A stretch of DNA of 64,000 nucleotides from Burkholderia sp. OK233 (lineage in GTDB: Bacteria; Pseudomonadota; Gammaproteobacteria; Burkholderiales; Burkholderiaceae): assembly GCF_900230185.1 (NCBI RefSeq), contig NZ_OCSR01000001.1, forward strand, positions 2,914,001 through 2,978,000. The letters run 5' to 3'. Made by a program: the position numbers and the translations under genes. The notes beneath the pieces are model-generated. The model saw only the letters and a program-made list of their open reading frames with translations. It had not been told where the DNA came from and searched no databases. Numbering within the stretch: the stretch's first letter is position 1; each line of letters begins with the position of its first letter. Below, one piece after another: positions 1-8,300 of this stretch.

Positions 1-281
1 AGTAGGCCGTCCGCGTATTGTCTGGCGGTGGCGATATCGAGTTCACGTTCAGCATGCCGGATGTCGGGACTGTATTCGAGTGCCCGCTCAACCACCTGGT
101 CCACCGTCAGCGGGGCATCCGTACCCGCTATGTCGTAAGACCATTGCGGCGCCTCTGGAAGAGGCCTGGGTGCATACGAAGCACATCCACTTAACGCTAC
201 AGTCAGCGTCAGCTGAGCGAACCGTGCGAGCGCACTTGCACCTCTACGTCGCTGACCGGTTGCGGTAACGCGGTTTTGCAA
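1..281 (-). CDS. Outer-membrane efflux lipoprotein, RND type (OprM/NodT family), N-terminal part
   Basis: This is the N-terminal part of a TolC-like outer-membrane channel of a tripartite efflux pump; the rest lies beyond the left edge. The readable protein contains a lipobox (TVALSGC) followed by a proline-rich stretch and an outer-membrane-factor segment with VDQVVERALEYSPDI and RHAERELDIATARQYADGLL. The cysteine marks a lipid-anchored OprM/NodT-type protein. No ATG precedes the lipobox; the TTG whose first base is 281 is the best start visible, so the start is uncertain. It diverges from the two-component system that begins at 397, which suggests that system may control the efflux genes (inference). 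Confidence 0.62.
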   Translation of the reverse strand, partial: MQNRVTATGQRRRGASALARFAQLTLTVALSGCASYAPRPLPEAPQWSYDIAGTDAPLTVDQVVERALEYSPDIRHAERELDIATARQYADGL

Positions 282-396
282 CCTACTATCGTAAGTACGA
301 TGGGTCACGATGGGTATCCGGCGCAAAAAACGCTTCAGATACTACTTCGCGAGACTTAGTGTTGCCTTAGCAAGTTGCTGCCGACCGGTGAGAGGT

Positions 397-1071
397 ATGA
401 GAATTCTGCTCGTAGAAGACGACGAAATGATTGGCGGCGCAATCGTGCAGGCGTTGAAGGATGCCGCCTATGCGGTCGACTGGGTATGCGACGCTGATTC
501 GGCCACAGGTGCGCTGATAGGACGCGAGCACGACGTGGTACTTCTTGACCTGAACCTGCCGAAGAGTGATGGCATCAATGTACTCCGGTCCTTGAGGGTA
601 CAAGGTAGCAAGACTCCCGTCATTATTCTCACCGCGCGCGACAGCCTCGACGACAGAATTGCCGGACTCGACGCAGGCGCCGACGATTACCTGGTGAAGC
701 CGTTCGAAATCGGTGAGCTGCTCGCCCGACTTCGGGCGGTCACGCGTAGACTCGGTGACCATGGCGACACAAAAATGACGACCGGAAATCTGACTCTGGA
801 TTCAAATACACACCTTGCGGTGTATGGCGACACCGAGTGCAACCTGACCGGTCGCGAGTTCGCACTGCTGAGCGCACTAATGATGAAGCCTGGGACAGTC
901 CTGTCGAGAAGCGAACTTGAGCAAAAGGTCTATGCGTGGGAGGAGCAGGTCGAGAGCAACGCTGTGGAAGTGGTGATTCACGGTATCCGCAAGAAGTTGG
1001 GCGCGTCCGTCATTCGCAACGTACGAGGTGTGGGATGGTTGGTAGACAAGGAAAGCAATCGCGCTCCCTGA
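397..1071 (+). CDS. OmpR/PhoB-family response regulator (QseB/PmrA-like)
   Basis: This is a DNA-binding response regulator of 224 residues, the usual length for the family. The receiver domain has the acidic pair (VEDD), phospho-acceptor Asp51 in VVLLDLNLP, the ILTAR switch strand and the conserved Lys in DYLVKPF. The C-terminal winged helix has NLTGREFALL and RNVRGVGWL. The ATG at 397 is chosen because MRILLVEDD is the canonical N-terminus; the frame is open further upstream to 310, but that extension has no family similarity. The gene overlaps the downstream kinase by 37 bases, so the two are translationally coupled partners. It probably regulates the divergent efflux gene; the inducing signal cannot be read from the sequence. 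Confidence 0.93.
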   Translation: MRILLVEDDEMIGGAIVQALKDAAYAVDWVCDADSATGALIGREHDVVLLDLNLPKSDGINVLRSLRVQGSKTPVIILTARDSLDDRIAGLDAGADDYLVKPFEIGELLARLRAVTRRLGDHGDTKMTTGNLTLDSNTHLAVYGDTECNLTGREFALLSALMMKPGTVLSRSELEQKVYAWEEQVESNAVEVVIHGIRKKLGASVIRNVRGVGWLVDKESNRAP

Positions 1072-2372
1072 CGTTGCAGCTGTCTGTCTGGATTGGCTGT
1101 GTAATAGTCGGAGTTGGTGTGATTGCCTGTGGGCTGTCGTTTTTGTTCGCCTATCAGGAAGCCAGAGAACTACAGGACGGACAGCTGAAGGAAATAGCCG
1201 CTCTCATCGACAACGGGGCGCTGGCGTTTACTGGTTCTCGGCCTTCTATCGAGAGTTCGCAAGATGCAGACGTCAAGGTGGTCATCGACAGGCTCAGTGG
1301 AGAGGCGACAGGTTTCGCGCAGGCGGCGGGACTCATCGTACCCAACACATTAGCGGACGGTTTTCATGACCTGGAGGACAAGGGGCAAAGATGGCGCGTC
1401 AACATCAGAACGCTCCGCGGCGGGGAACGCATAGCATTGGCTGAGCCTTCCGCGCTGCGCGACGAAATTGCGCGGGACGGTGCAATGAGAACGCTTGTCC
1501 CCACGCTCATTCTTCTGCCGGGGTTGTGCATCGTCATAGTGGTGATTGTCAGAACGAAGCTGGCTCCTCTTTCACGTCTGGCGAATGTCGTGGACCGGCA
1601 AACTGATATATCGCTTGAGCCGCTGTCTGAGGAAGGAATCACCAACGAAGCGTTGCCGTTTGTGAGGTCAATTAACCGCCTAATTTCCCGATTGCGTGAA
1701 GCAATCAGTCTCCAGCGTCGGTTTGTCGCGAGTGCTGCGCACGAACTGCGCTCACCGCTCGCGGCATTATCGTTGCAGGCGGAAAACCTCCGCAAAACCA
1801 TTACGTCACCTGATGCTCGTGAGCGACTGATGGCCTTCCAGTCCGGATTGCGCCGAACCCACAGGCTCGTGGAGCAATTGCTCACGTTGGCGAGGTCCGA
1901 ACAGGGAGGGCTAGAACAGCCAACCAGGGTATCGCTGCGCGCGGTGGCAACTGACGTCATCAACGCGACGATTGACATGGCTCGCGAAAGAGACATCGAC
2001 CTCGGGTTCGAGCATTTCGAGGAAGTTGATGCCGTTGTAGATGTGTCGTCCCTCTCTGTCGTGCTGAGAAACCTTGTCGACAACGCGGTGCGATACACGC
2101 CGGTCGGAGGAAGGGTAGATGTATCGGTCGTCCAGTCGGGCGACGAGGTGGTGTTTGAAGTAGCCGACTCGGGTCCGGGCATTCCGGAGGACGAACTCGC
2201 GCAAGTATTGGAACCGTTCTATCGCCTGGACCACTCGGCGCAGTCGGGAAGCGGACTGGGTCTGTCTATCGTATCGGAGATTGCACGGCGAACCGGTGGT
2301 CGCCTCCTGCTCGAAAACATTGAAGGCGGCTTTCGTGCTCGCTATTTTCATCCGTTACGACGGAAAGGTTGA
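1035..2372 (+). CDS. Two-component sensor histidine kinase
   Basis: This is an inner-membrane sensor kinase of 445 residues that partners the overlapping response regulator. The start at 1035 lies inside the regulator's end, and the next residues lead into a first membrane helix (about 13-40). A short periplasmic domain of roughly 110 residues follows, then a second membrane helix, a HAMP linker, the H-box ASAAHELRSPLAAL with phospho-acceptor His236, and the ATPase boxes NLVDNAVRYTP (N), DSGPGIPEDE (G1) and GSGLGLSIV (G2). All catalytic boxes are intact. The small periplasmic domain resembles QseC/PmrB-type kinases that sense cations or membrane stress, but the ligand is unknown. Confidence 0.93.
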   Translation: MVGRQGKQSRSLTLQLSVWIGCVIVGVGVIACGLSFLFAYQEARELQDGQLKEIAALIDNGALAFTGSRPSIESSQDADVKVVIDRLSGEATGFAQAAGLIVPNTLADGFHDLEDKGQRWRVNIRTLRGGERIALAEPSALRDEIARDGAMRTLVPTLILLPGLCIVIVVIVRTKLAPLSRLANVVDRQTDISLEPLSEEGITNEALPFVRSINRLISRLREAISLQRRFVASAAHELRSPLAALSLQAENLRKTITSPDARERLMAFQSGLRRTHRLVEQLLTLARSEQGGLEQPTRVSLRAVATDVINATIDMARERDIDLGFEHFEEVDAVVDVSSLSVVLRNLVDNAVRYTPVGGRVDVSVVQSGDEVVFEVADSGPGIPEDELAQVLEPFYRLDHSAQSGSGLGLSIVSEIARRTGGRLLLENIEGGFRARYFHPLRRKG

Positions 2373-2546
2373 TGGCGTGAGGAAGCGGTCCGGTTCGCGG
2401 GTTGCCACATAAAAGCCGAGCCACTAGCCGCGATTGGCATCGAGGCTCCAATCGCGCGCGACAGCATTTGATACTCGCTGCCATACCTCGTGAACTCCCG
2501 TTGCCACTGACACGACGTACGCTCGAATACCTAAGTAGGACAGGCA

Positions 2547-2765
2547 CTATCCGTGGTTATCGACCCAGGCTCGTGCCCAGCCTAGTCCCGCGAGCTGAGC
2601 CTCTTCTTCCGTATCAAAAACACCGAGTACCCCGGAGGCTTCAACCATCTTTGTGTCGCGGGTGATGGTCCCGCTGCCTGCGTAGCGCGCAGGCGAAAGG
2701 ATGTCCTCTTGCTGAAGAATGGCGTGACCGAAGATGCGGTATCCCTTATAGCTTCCCGATTCCAT
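2547..2765 (-). CDS. Small conserved protein, DUF6566-like
   Basis: This is a 72-residue cytoplasmic protein without a signal peptide. It starts with SYKGYRIFGHA, continues with a beta-rich middle and ends with the helix DTEEEAQLAGLGWARAWVD. The same layout (Y-x-G-Y/W-x-I near the start and an EA..A..WA..W(I/V)D helix at the end) recurs in two other small genes of this window, at 28031 and 33399, so it belongs to a Burkholderiaceae small-protein family (I believe DUF6566). Its ATG overlaps the upstream gene's stop by one base, making it the last gene of a three-gene coupled operon. No function can be assigned. Confidence 0.7.
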   Translation of the reverse strand: MESGSYKGYRIFGHAILQQEDILSPARYAGSGTITRDTKMVEASGVLGVFDTEEEAQLAGLGWARAWVDNHG

Positions 2766-3112
2766 CAGCGCACGACCTCGACATGCGAGTCGTGAGCATC
2801 AACGCGCAGCACATTCCCCTCGGGCGTTATCAGACGGGGAATTTCCGACACGTCAGGAGTAACGCGTCGCGTACCTGCATCGGCAGCTCCCTGCTTCACG
2901 GCCAGCTTCGTGGCGGTGGTCGGCGTGCGATGCGCACGTGTTTTCACCAGATGAGGCACACGCCGCTTATGCGTAAGCGACTTGGGCGCGCCTGCTCCCT
3001 GAGACAATCCACCCCGAGCTTCGGGCGGATTCCAGATTTCTATGTAGCGCTCACCTGCAAACGCAGACGAAGAACACGCCAGTAAAAACAACCCGCATCC
3101 AACCAGTTTCAC
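2765..3112 (-). CDS. Secreted hypothetical protein
   Basis: This is a 115-residue protein with a clear Sec signal peptide (hydrophobic LVGCGLFLLACSSSAFAG, cleavage probably after AFA). The mature part is basic and proline-containing, with no recognised domain, and ends in PRLITPEGNVLRVDAHDSHVEVV. The start is GTG at 3112, which overlaps the stop TAG of the upstream gene by one base (TAGTG); its own stop overlaps the next start in the same way. The export signal between two cytoplasmic partners is unusual. GNVLRVDAHDS faintly resembles GNVLRVDSEGL in the protein at 58061. Confidence 0.65.
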   Translation of the reverse strand: MKLVGCGLFLLACSSSAFAGERYIEIWNPPEARGGLSQGAGAPKSLTHKRRVPHLVKTRAHRTPTTATKLAVKQGAADAGTRRVTPDVSEIPRLITPEGNVLRVDAHDSHVEVVR

Positions 3113-3426
3113 TATCGTTTCTCCTTGGCGATGCGATTCAATCTGTCGCTACAGGTTACATCGCCTCCGACGCACGACCCGTCGCAACCGTCACAGTAGC
3201 GGCGGTCGCGCACGGCGCCGTCAACACGCCAGACATCCGTTTCCACCGGACTAGCGGTACCCACCGAGCGACCATTTTCGCACGTAAAGAACGTCGGCTC
3301 CCCGGCTCGGCCGCGACGAATGGCTTCATCGACTTCCCGCTCGCCAAACGCAGATTTCATGTTGGCGACAAACGCCGCAATCTCGGGCATTGGGTGGTTG
3401 ACGGGCTTGCGAACGCGCATATCCAC
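3112..3426 (-). CDS. Hypothetical protein with Cys-rich C-terminus
   Basis: This is a 104-residue protein and the first gene of the three-gene overlapping operon. The N-terminal half (PMPEIAAFVANMKSAFGERE, then VDEAIRRGRAGEPTFFTCENG) looks like a small helical domain. The C-terminal part has five cysteines (RRYCDGCDGSCVGGDVTC), which could bind a metal or form disulfides. GTG at 3426 has a GGGAG ribosome-binding site seven bases upstream; the in-frame ATG at 3420 is an alternative. No family is recognised with certainty. Confidence 0.6.
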   Translation of the reverse strand: MDMRVRKPVNHPMPEIAAFVANMKSAFGEREVDEAIRRGRAGEPTFFTCENGRSVGTASPVETDVWRVDGAVRDRRYCDGCDGSCVGGDVTCSDRLNRIAKEKR

Positions 3427-3728
3427 GGAGCGTCTCCCGAAAAAAGTGTCTGTTCGCCGCTACGGAAATCCGTGTAGGATACTGTACATCCATACAGGTA
3501 TTTTCGCAATCCAATGACTGTCCCGTCCCCCATTCCGGAAGCCATACACCCGTCCTTGTGTTATTCCCCCCAAGGCGGGATACATAGTTGAGTCGAGTAG
3601 AGCGTCTATCGAACGTGCGCGCTCGTCCGGAGGACGTGTCTGAGTGTAAAGGGCGGCAGCGGGGGGCATCGGAATCGCTCACGTAGATACTGTATAAATA
3701 TACAGTAATTCTAGCGCAAGAATCCTAG

Positions 3729-4574
3729 GGCCTGTTGACAATCATCGCCGAGGGGGCTGTTAACTTGTGAGGAAAGCTGTTTACATCCTGTCTTTTGCGG
3801 AAAAACAGGATGCCAAGACTGATGCTCAGCGATGACCAATACGAGCGGATCGCCCCCTTGCTGCCGGGCAAGTCCACCGACCCGGGTCGGACCGCAGCAG
3901 ACAATCGGCTGTTTGTTGAGGCCGTGCTATGGATCGCGCGCACTGGCAGCCCATGGCGCGATTTGCCGCCTGATTTTGGAACGTGGAATAGCGTGTACCA
4001 ACGCTTTGCCAGATGGTCGCGGGCGCAAATATGGCATACGGTACTCGCCGAGCTTGCGGGCGACGCGGACCTTGAGGAAGTCTTCATTGACAGTACGATT
4101 GTGCGTGCCCACCAGCATGCCGCCGGCGCGGCGAAAAAAAAGGCGAACAGGCAATCGGGCGCTCGCGTGGCGGATTGAGCACCAAGATTCACGCTCTGGT
4201 CGACGGCTTGGGGATGCTCGCTCGCTTTCATCTGACGGGCGGACAGGCTGGAGACAGTCCGGAGGCCCTGCCTTTGCTGGGCGAGTTGAAACCCGTCAGT
4301 CTGGCTGCCGACAAAGCCTACGATTCGAACGCGATCCTGCAGCATCTGGAATCGGCGGACATTCAAGCTGTCATCCCCAGTCGCGCCAATCGTGTTGAGC
4401 AACGTCCTTTGGATGAACATCTGTATGCCTCTCGAAATCTGGTCGAACGGTTCTTCTGTCGCATCAAACAATTCCGTCGCGTGGCTACCCGCTACGACAA
4501 GCTCTCCGAACGATTCTCATCATTCGTTGCGCTCTCCGCTGCTTTCATCTGGACCTGCTGATTGTCAACAGGCC
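3729..4574 (+). mobile_element. IS5-family insertion sequence (IS427-like)
   Basis: This is an 846-bp element bounded by perfect terminal inverted repeats (GGCCTGTTGACAATC at 3729-3743 and its complement at 4560-4574). A CTAG duplication flanks it at 3725-3728 and 4575-4578. Target CTAG, length and two-frame transposase match the IS427 subgroup of IS5. The intact ends and duplication indicate a simple, fairly recent insertion. It sits downstream of the small-gene operon and does not interrupt a recognisable gene. Confidence 0.9.
3795..4561 (+). CDS. IS5/IS427 transposase, two frames joined by frameshifting
   Basis: The DDE transposase is encoded in two overlapping frames. The first (3795-4178) starts MRKNRMPRLMLSDDQYERIA and contains the first Asp in VFIDSTIVRAHQHAAG. 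The second (to 4561) reads GGLSTKIHALVDGLG, then the second Asp in AADKAYDSN and the final Glu in RNLVERFFCRIKQFRRVATRYDK. A run of eight A at 4134-4141 is the expected slippage site; shifting -1 there gives the family-typical GEQAIGRSRGGLSTKIH junction. All catalytic residues are present, so the element may be active. Confidence 0.88.
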
Positions 4575-4579
4575 CTAGG

Positions 4580-5057
4580 TTGCCAGCGGAAAGTCAACGA
4601 AGCCGACTCCGAGCTAGAGTCGGGGCCCGCCCAGTTTTCCCAAAGTCGGAGATCGACCCTCTCCGGTCATCGGCACCCTCACCGCCTCGACGGCGGCTAT
4701 GTGCGTGCAGCGGTCATTCATCCCTCCAGGTCGGTCGACAATTCATCGGCCAGACCGAACGGACGCGCCTCATCGTTATCACCCGCGGGCGAGCAGAACC
4801 AAAGTCTTGAGCGCCTGCTCGCGTGCGAATTTGCTGCCTCCAGACCGCGTACAACCTCAGCGAGCGCCGCGCGAAGCGGCTGTCGCGCCGACATCTGGAC
4901 ATGCTGATCGCCTTATCTCCCTTGGCCAGGTGAATTGCGCCAACAAGGCCACCATCCATAATCAATCAACTATGACAGTCCAAATAATCTTTAATTATCG
5001 TGAATACATCTCCGGCTCTATGCTTGGCTCATGCAGGTTGCAGCTGGGAGTCGAATC
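4580..5057. other. Intergenic region without a supported gene
   Basis: Several short open frames run through this stretch, but none has a ribosome-binding site or recognisable motif. The stretch before the LRAT-like gene (4970-5030) is locally AT-rich and could hold its promoter. Confidence 0.5.
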
Positions 5058-5639
5058 ATGGGACACGCCACTATCGCGTCGCTTACCAGTGCGACGATAC
5101 AGATGCAGTGGCATCTCGGAGTTGGAAGCGAACCGGCTCTCGGCGCACATCTCGTCACACCTCGCGGCGCATACCGCCACCATGGCATCTATGTAGGCGA
5201 AGGCAAGGTAGTGCACTACGCGGGTCTTGCCCGGTCGTTGCATCGCGGACCTGTCGAGGAGGTGACGATTGCATGCTTCGCTGCCGGAAGCGAAGTGTGG
5301 ATAAAGCCGGGCAATCGTCCAGCTTACGCCGACCGGCAAGTTGTAGAACGGGCGCGCTCGCGCCTTGGCGAGGATCGATACAGGCTGCTGACCAATAACT
5401 GCGAGCACTTCTGTACGTGGTGCCTGTATGGCGAAAGCCGCAGCGAGCAAGTGCGCGCGTGCCTGACCTATCCGCGTGCGGCAATCGGCGCAGCGGCCGG
5501 CCTGTTCAAGATGTCGATCAATTACTTCGCTGGGATGGTCAGCAACCGCGCGGGTGCGTTGCTCGATGTAAAGAGCGACTGCGTCGGCGCTACCACCAAA
5601 GAGCGCTTGATGGGTCAGATAATGTCCGGCCAGGCGTAA
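5058..5639 (+). CDS. LRAT-domain (NlpC/P60-fold) acyltransferase-like protein
   Basis: This is a 193-residue soluble protein of the lecithin:retinol acyltransferase-like papain-fold group. The N-terminal part has GAHLVTPRGAYRHHGIYVGE with the catalytic His, and the centre has LLTNNCEHFCTWC with the catalytic Cys in the NCEHF box. This is the permuted His-then-Cys order typical of LRAT/HRASLS and bacterial LRAT-like proteins. The C-terminal part is helical and mildly hydrophobic (AAIGAAAGLFKMSINYFAGM), possibly for membrane contact. The start at 5058 is preceded by GGGAG at a good distance; an upstream in-frame ATG at 5031 has none. Family members act on phospholipids or lipidated substrates, and some bacterial ones are toxins or phage-related; the role here is unknown. 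Confidence 0.72.
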   Translation: MGHATIASLTSATIQMQWHLGVGSEPALGAHLVTPRGAYRHHGIYVGEGKVVHYAGLARSLHRGPVEEVTIACFAAGSEVWIKPGNRPAYADRQVVERARSRLGEDRYRLLTNNCEHFCTWCLYGESRSEQVRACLTYPRAAIGAAAGLFKMSINYFAGMVSNRAGALLDVKSDCVGATTKERLMGQIMSGQA

Positions 5640-6260
5640 GCGTGCCCATGCATGGAGATTAGTTCAGCCCGAGGTCCGGCAAGCATACGTAAACATTGCG
5701 GCCGACGGTCTGCGTAAGCGAACGTTCCTGTTTTTGCCATGCACAGAGCCATGAGCCACCGAAGCGGGCCGGCACTCAGCATCCGATCTTCTACAAAGCG
5801 GCCGTTCGCAACCAAGGTGATACGCGAGTGTGCAAACGGCGGCGTTGGTCGATGACTTGACAAGCGTGACCGTGGCCGTTGTCAGGCGGAGCGAACGCTC
5901 GAATGTCCGCCCGAGGGCGTGGTCGAACGGCCGTAGTTGGCCGCCCTTTGCCTGTCGGCGATCGGCAGCACGCGACCCACAAAAGACCTTCGCGCATCTT
6001 GGAAGCGGACATTCGCTACGCTCTCAAAACCCCAACCGGTTTTGGATGGCAAATCATGCCACACTAACCTAATTGAATTTGTGCGCCGCGTTGATGGCAT
6101 TCATCACAGTCACGATCAAGGACGAGGTGACAATTACCTATGTCTGAGTAGGCGGCAATGCGGAGCACTCTGCCGAAAAAGGAAAACGGTATAGACGACT
6201 TCCTCCCGCGATCAAAGTAATGGCAATGTCGGCCGGGCCGACAGCATAAAAGTGCGCCAA
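5640..6260. other. Intergenic region without a supported gene
   Basis: No frame here has coding character. The stretch 5880-6060 looks like low-constraint Burkholderia intergenic sequence. No promoter or terminator is convincing. Confidence 0.5.
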
Positions 6261-6869
6261 TTAAGGATTATTAATCTGAAAAGCCCAGCCGTCCTCTGTT
6301 CGATAAGAGCGCTGCCAGTTGTATGAATTCTTATTGTCCACTTCCATTTCTGAGAATGGTCCTGAACAGTCGTTGCCGTGGGAACACAGGGGCTGGATCC
6401 AAGACGGTGCCGGGACTCCATCAGCATAGGTGAAGCTCCATCCGTCACTAGACAGGGTATATGCGTAGAATTGCCCGTTATACCAATCGCTGCCAGACAA
6501 CTCGCGATGCGTCACACCCAACCAGCCAGGCCATGAATCGGGGTCATCGTCGAATCGGAACGAGAACCCTGCGAATTTGTCGCGGCCTGCGCAATTCTTA
6601 ACAAACCAGTTGTCCGTGTCGTGCCATTTGATGGTGCCACGGCTGCCAGCCGCGATGAACCCCGGAGCATCAATTTCCGTTACGCACCGACCTACCGTAC
6701 CGACGATATTTATCCCGCGCGATGAGTTGTTGATTACGTCGAACTGATGCCATTGCTCGGCCCATGCCGGAGAGACGCCCATTAACAGGCAACATAAGCC
6801 AATGGCTGCAAGACTAATTCGACAGAATATTGTCATGCGGTTCCGAAAAACTTTATTGAACATTTTCAT
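6261..6869 (-). CDS. Secreted beta-rich hypothetical protein
   Basis: This is a 202-residue protein with a Sec signal peptide (basic start, hydrophobic ISLAAIGLCCLLMGVSPAWA, probable cleavage after AWA). The mature domain is rich in Trp, Gly, Asp and aromatic residues (WHQFDVINNSSRGINIVGTV, FSFRFDDDPDSWPGWLGV, DGWSFTYADG), which suggests a secreted beta-sandwich. Four cysteines could form disulfides. Base composition is lower in GC than the surroundings, as is the region upstream, suggesting horizontal origin. I recognise no family; a surface or extracellular interaction protein is the safest guess. Confidence 0.65.
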   Translation of the reverse strand: MKMFNKVFRNRMTIFCRISLAAIGLCCLLMGVSPAWAEQWHQFDVINNSSRGINIVGTVGRCVTEIDAPGFIAAGSRGTIKWHDTDNWFVKNCAGRDKFAGFSFRFDDDPDSWPGWLGVTHRELSGSDWYNGQFYAYTLSSDGWSFTYADGVPAPSWIQPLCSHGNDCSGPFSEMEVDNKNSYNWQRSYRTEDGWAFQINNP

Positions 6870-7242
6870 TCTCCGGTGATGCCATACTTGTTTTCGCAGC
6901 GCCTTGAGCCTGACACAGCGGAATGTGTCTATCTCTCATAATTAGCTTGATAAGCGCGATTGATCATACGATATGAGCTGAAACATAAGTGAGGGTCGCT
7001 GCGGCTGTCAAGAGAATTAGCGCGCCAGGCCTCACCAAGGGTTTTAGCGTGAAGTAAATATGCCCATTGAATGGCTAAAATGCATTCAAATCGTTTACGT
7101 ATATGCGGGATGCGCGTTAATCGCACCATGCACCAAAATCCGAGCGCGCTTTTACGAATTTGAGCAATCACACACGCTTCATCGCGCTCGCCAGGACTAT
7201 TGGTTAATTCGACACGCATACTAGAGTTACCGAAAAGCGTAG
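6870..7242. other. AT-richer spacer with no supported gene
   Basis: A 96-codon frame on the minus strand (6929-7219) is open but has no ribosome-binding site or known motif; I leave it unannotated. The low GC continues from the secreted-protein gene. Confidence 0.4.
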
Positions 7243-7989
7243 GTCTTCATCGTCAGCGATCTGCCCGGTGACTTCCATCGACCGCTTATGGCCGAGGGCA
7301 TGCGTGACCCCTACCCGCTGCCGATGCGCCTGACCGTGCACCACCCCAAGCCCAACGTGCCCGTGCTGTGGTGGCGCAGCGTGGGTTCCACCCACACCGC
7401 TTACGTGATGCAGACCTTGCTCGACGATATCGCGCGCACCACGAAGCAGGACCCAGTGGCCTACCGTCTTAGCCTGTTCGGCGACGAGCATCCGCGTCAC
7501 CGCGCTGCGCTGCAACTGGCGGTGGACAAGAGCGGCTATGGTAAGAAGCAGCTGCCCACCGGGCGCGCATGGGGCGTGGCCGTGCATGAGTCCTTCGACT
7601 CGGTGGTGGCCTATGTGGTGGAGGCCTCTGTGCAGGAGGGTCGTCCTGTGCTGCACCGTGTCACCGGCGGGGTGCATTGCAACCTGGCCGTGAACCCGCG
7701 CAGTGTGGAGGCACAGGTGCAGGGTGCGGCGGTCATGGGGCTGTCGATGTGCCTGGCAGGCTCGGCCATCACGCTGAAGGACGGCGCGGTGGAGCAGAGC
7801 AACTTCGGCGACTTCAGGGTGGTGCGCATGACCGACATACCGGAGTTCGATGTCCACATCGTGCCCAGCGCCGAGCCGCCCACTGGCATGGGCGAGCCCG
7901 GCCTGCCGCCGCTGGCGCCGGCGTTTGCCAACGCCATTGCGAGCCTCACCGGCAAGCCGCAGCGCCAGTTGCCGTTCAACCTGGCCTGA
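7243..7989 (+). pseudogene. 3' fragment of aldehyde/isoquinoline oxidoreductase molybdenum subunit
   Basis: The frame encodes only the last roughly 235 residues of a xanthine-dehydrogenase-family molybdopterin-binding subunit of the IorB (isoquinoline 1-oxidoreductase beta) type, normally about 700 or more residues. Recognisable segments are PVLWWRSVGSTHTAYVMQTLLDD, cut here for length, then DPVAYRLSL, GVAVHESFDSVVAYV, GGVHCNLAVNPRSVEAQVQG and EPPTGMGEPGLPPLAPAFAN, which ends with the catalytic-Glu loop (GMGEPGLP). A stop at 7240-7242 blocks the frame upstream and no start lies in context. It is the remnant of a deleted oxidoreductase operon. Confidence 0.8.
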
Positions 7990-8300
7990 CCCGACACAGT
8001 CAGCGGCGGATATCCGCCCAGATGGAAGCATGATTCACGATATGTATCTGATGCGGGTTAAAACGCCTGCCGAGCCACTATCCCTGGCGAGCAGGCCTTT
8101 ACCACCAAGGCAGAGACGCGCTGCAAACTATGGGGTTAATTTCTCGCATTTTAGGTCTTTAAAGGTACTGATTTGCAAGCAAAGCTCGGACTGTGATCGG
8201 GCAACATGATTGCGCCTGCAGCCGATTCACGGAGTTCCTTTTTTACGGAACAATCGGCACCAAAGGCCGGGCGCCCGCATCGGCAATTCGGAGAGACGAT
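7990..8300. other. Intergenic region upstream of the SDR/acyl-CoA synthetase pair
   Basis: No gene is visible. The AT-rich part around 8130-8180 could hold the promoter of the following pair, but no clear -35/-10 pair can be defended. Confidence 0.4.

Noticed and set aside
6929..7219. 96-codon minus-strand frame in the AT-richer spacer
   Set aside because: No ribosome-binding site and no motif.
7204..8031. 275-codon minus-strand frame
   Set aside because: Antisense shadow of the molybdenum-oxidoreductase fragment, with His/Gly-rich non-protein-like composition.
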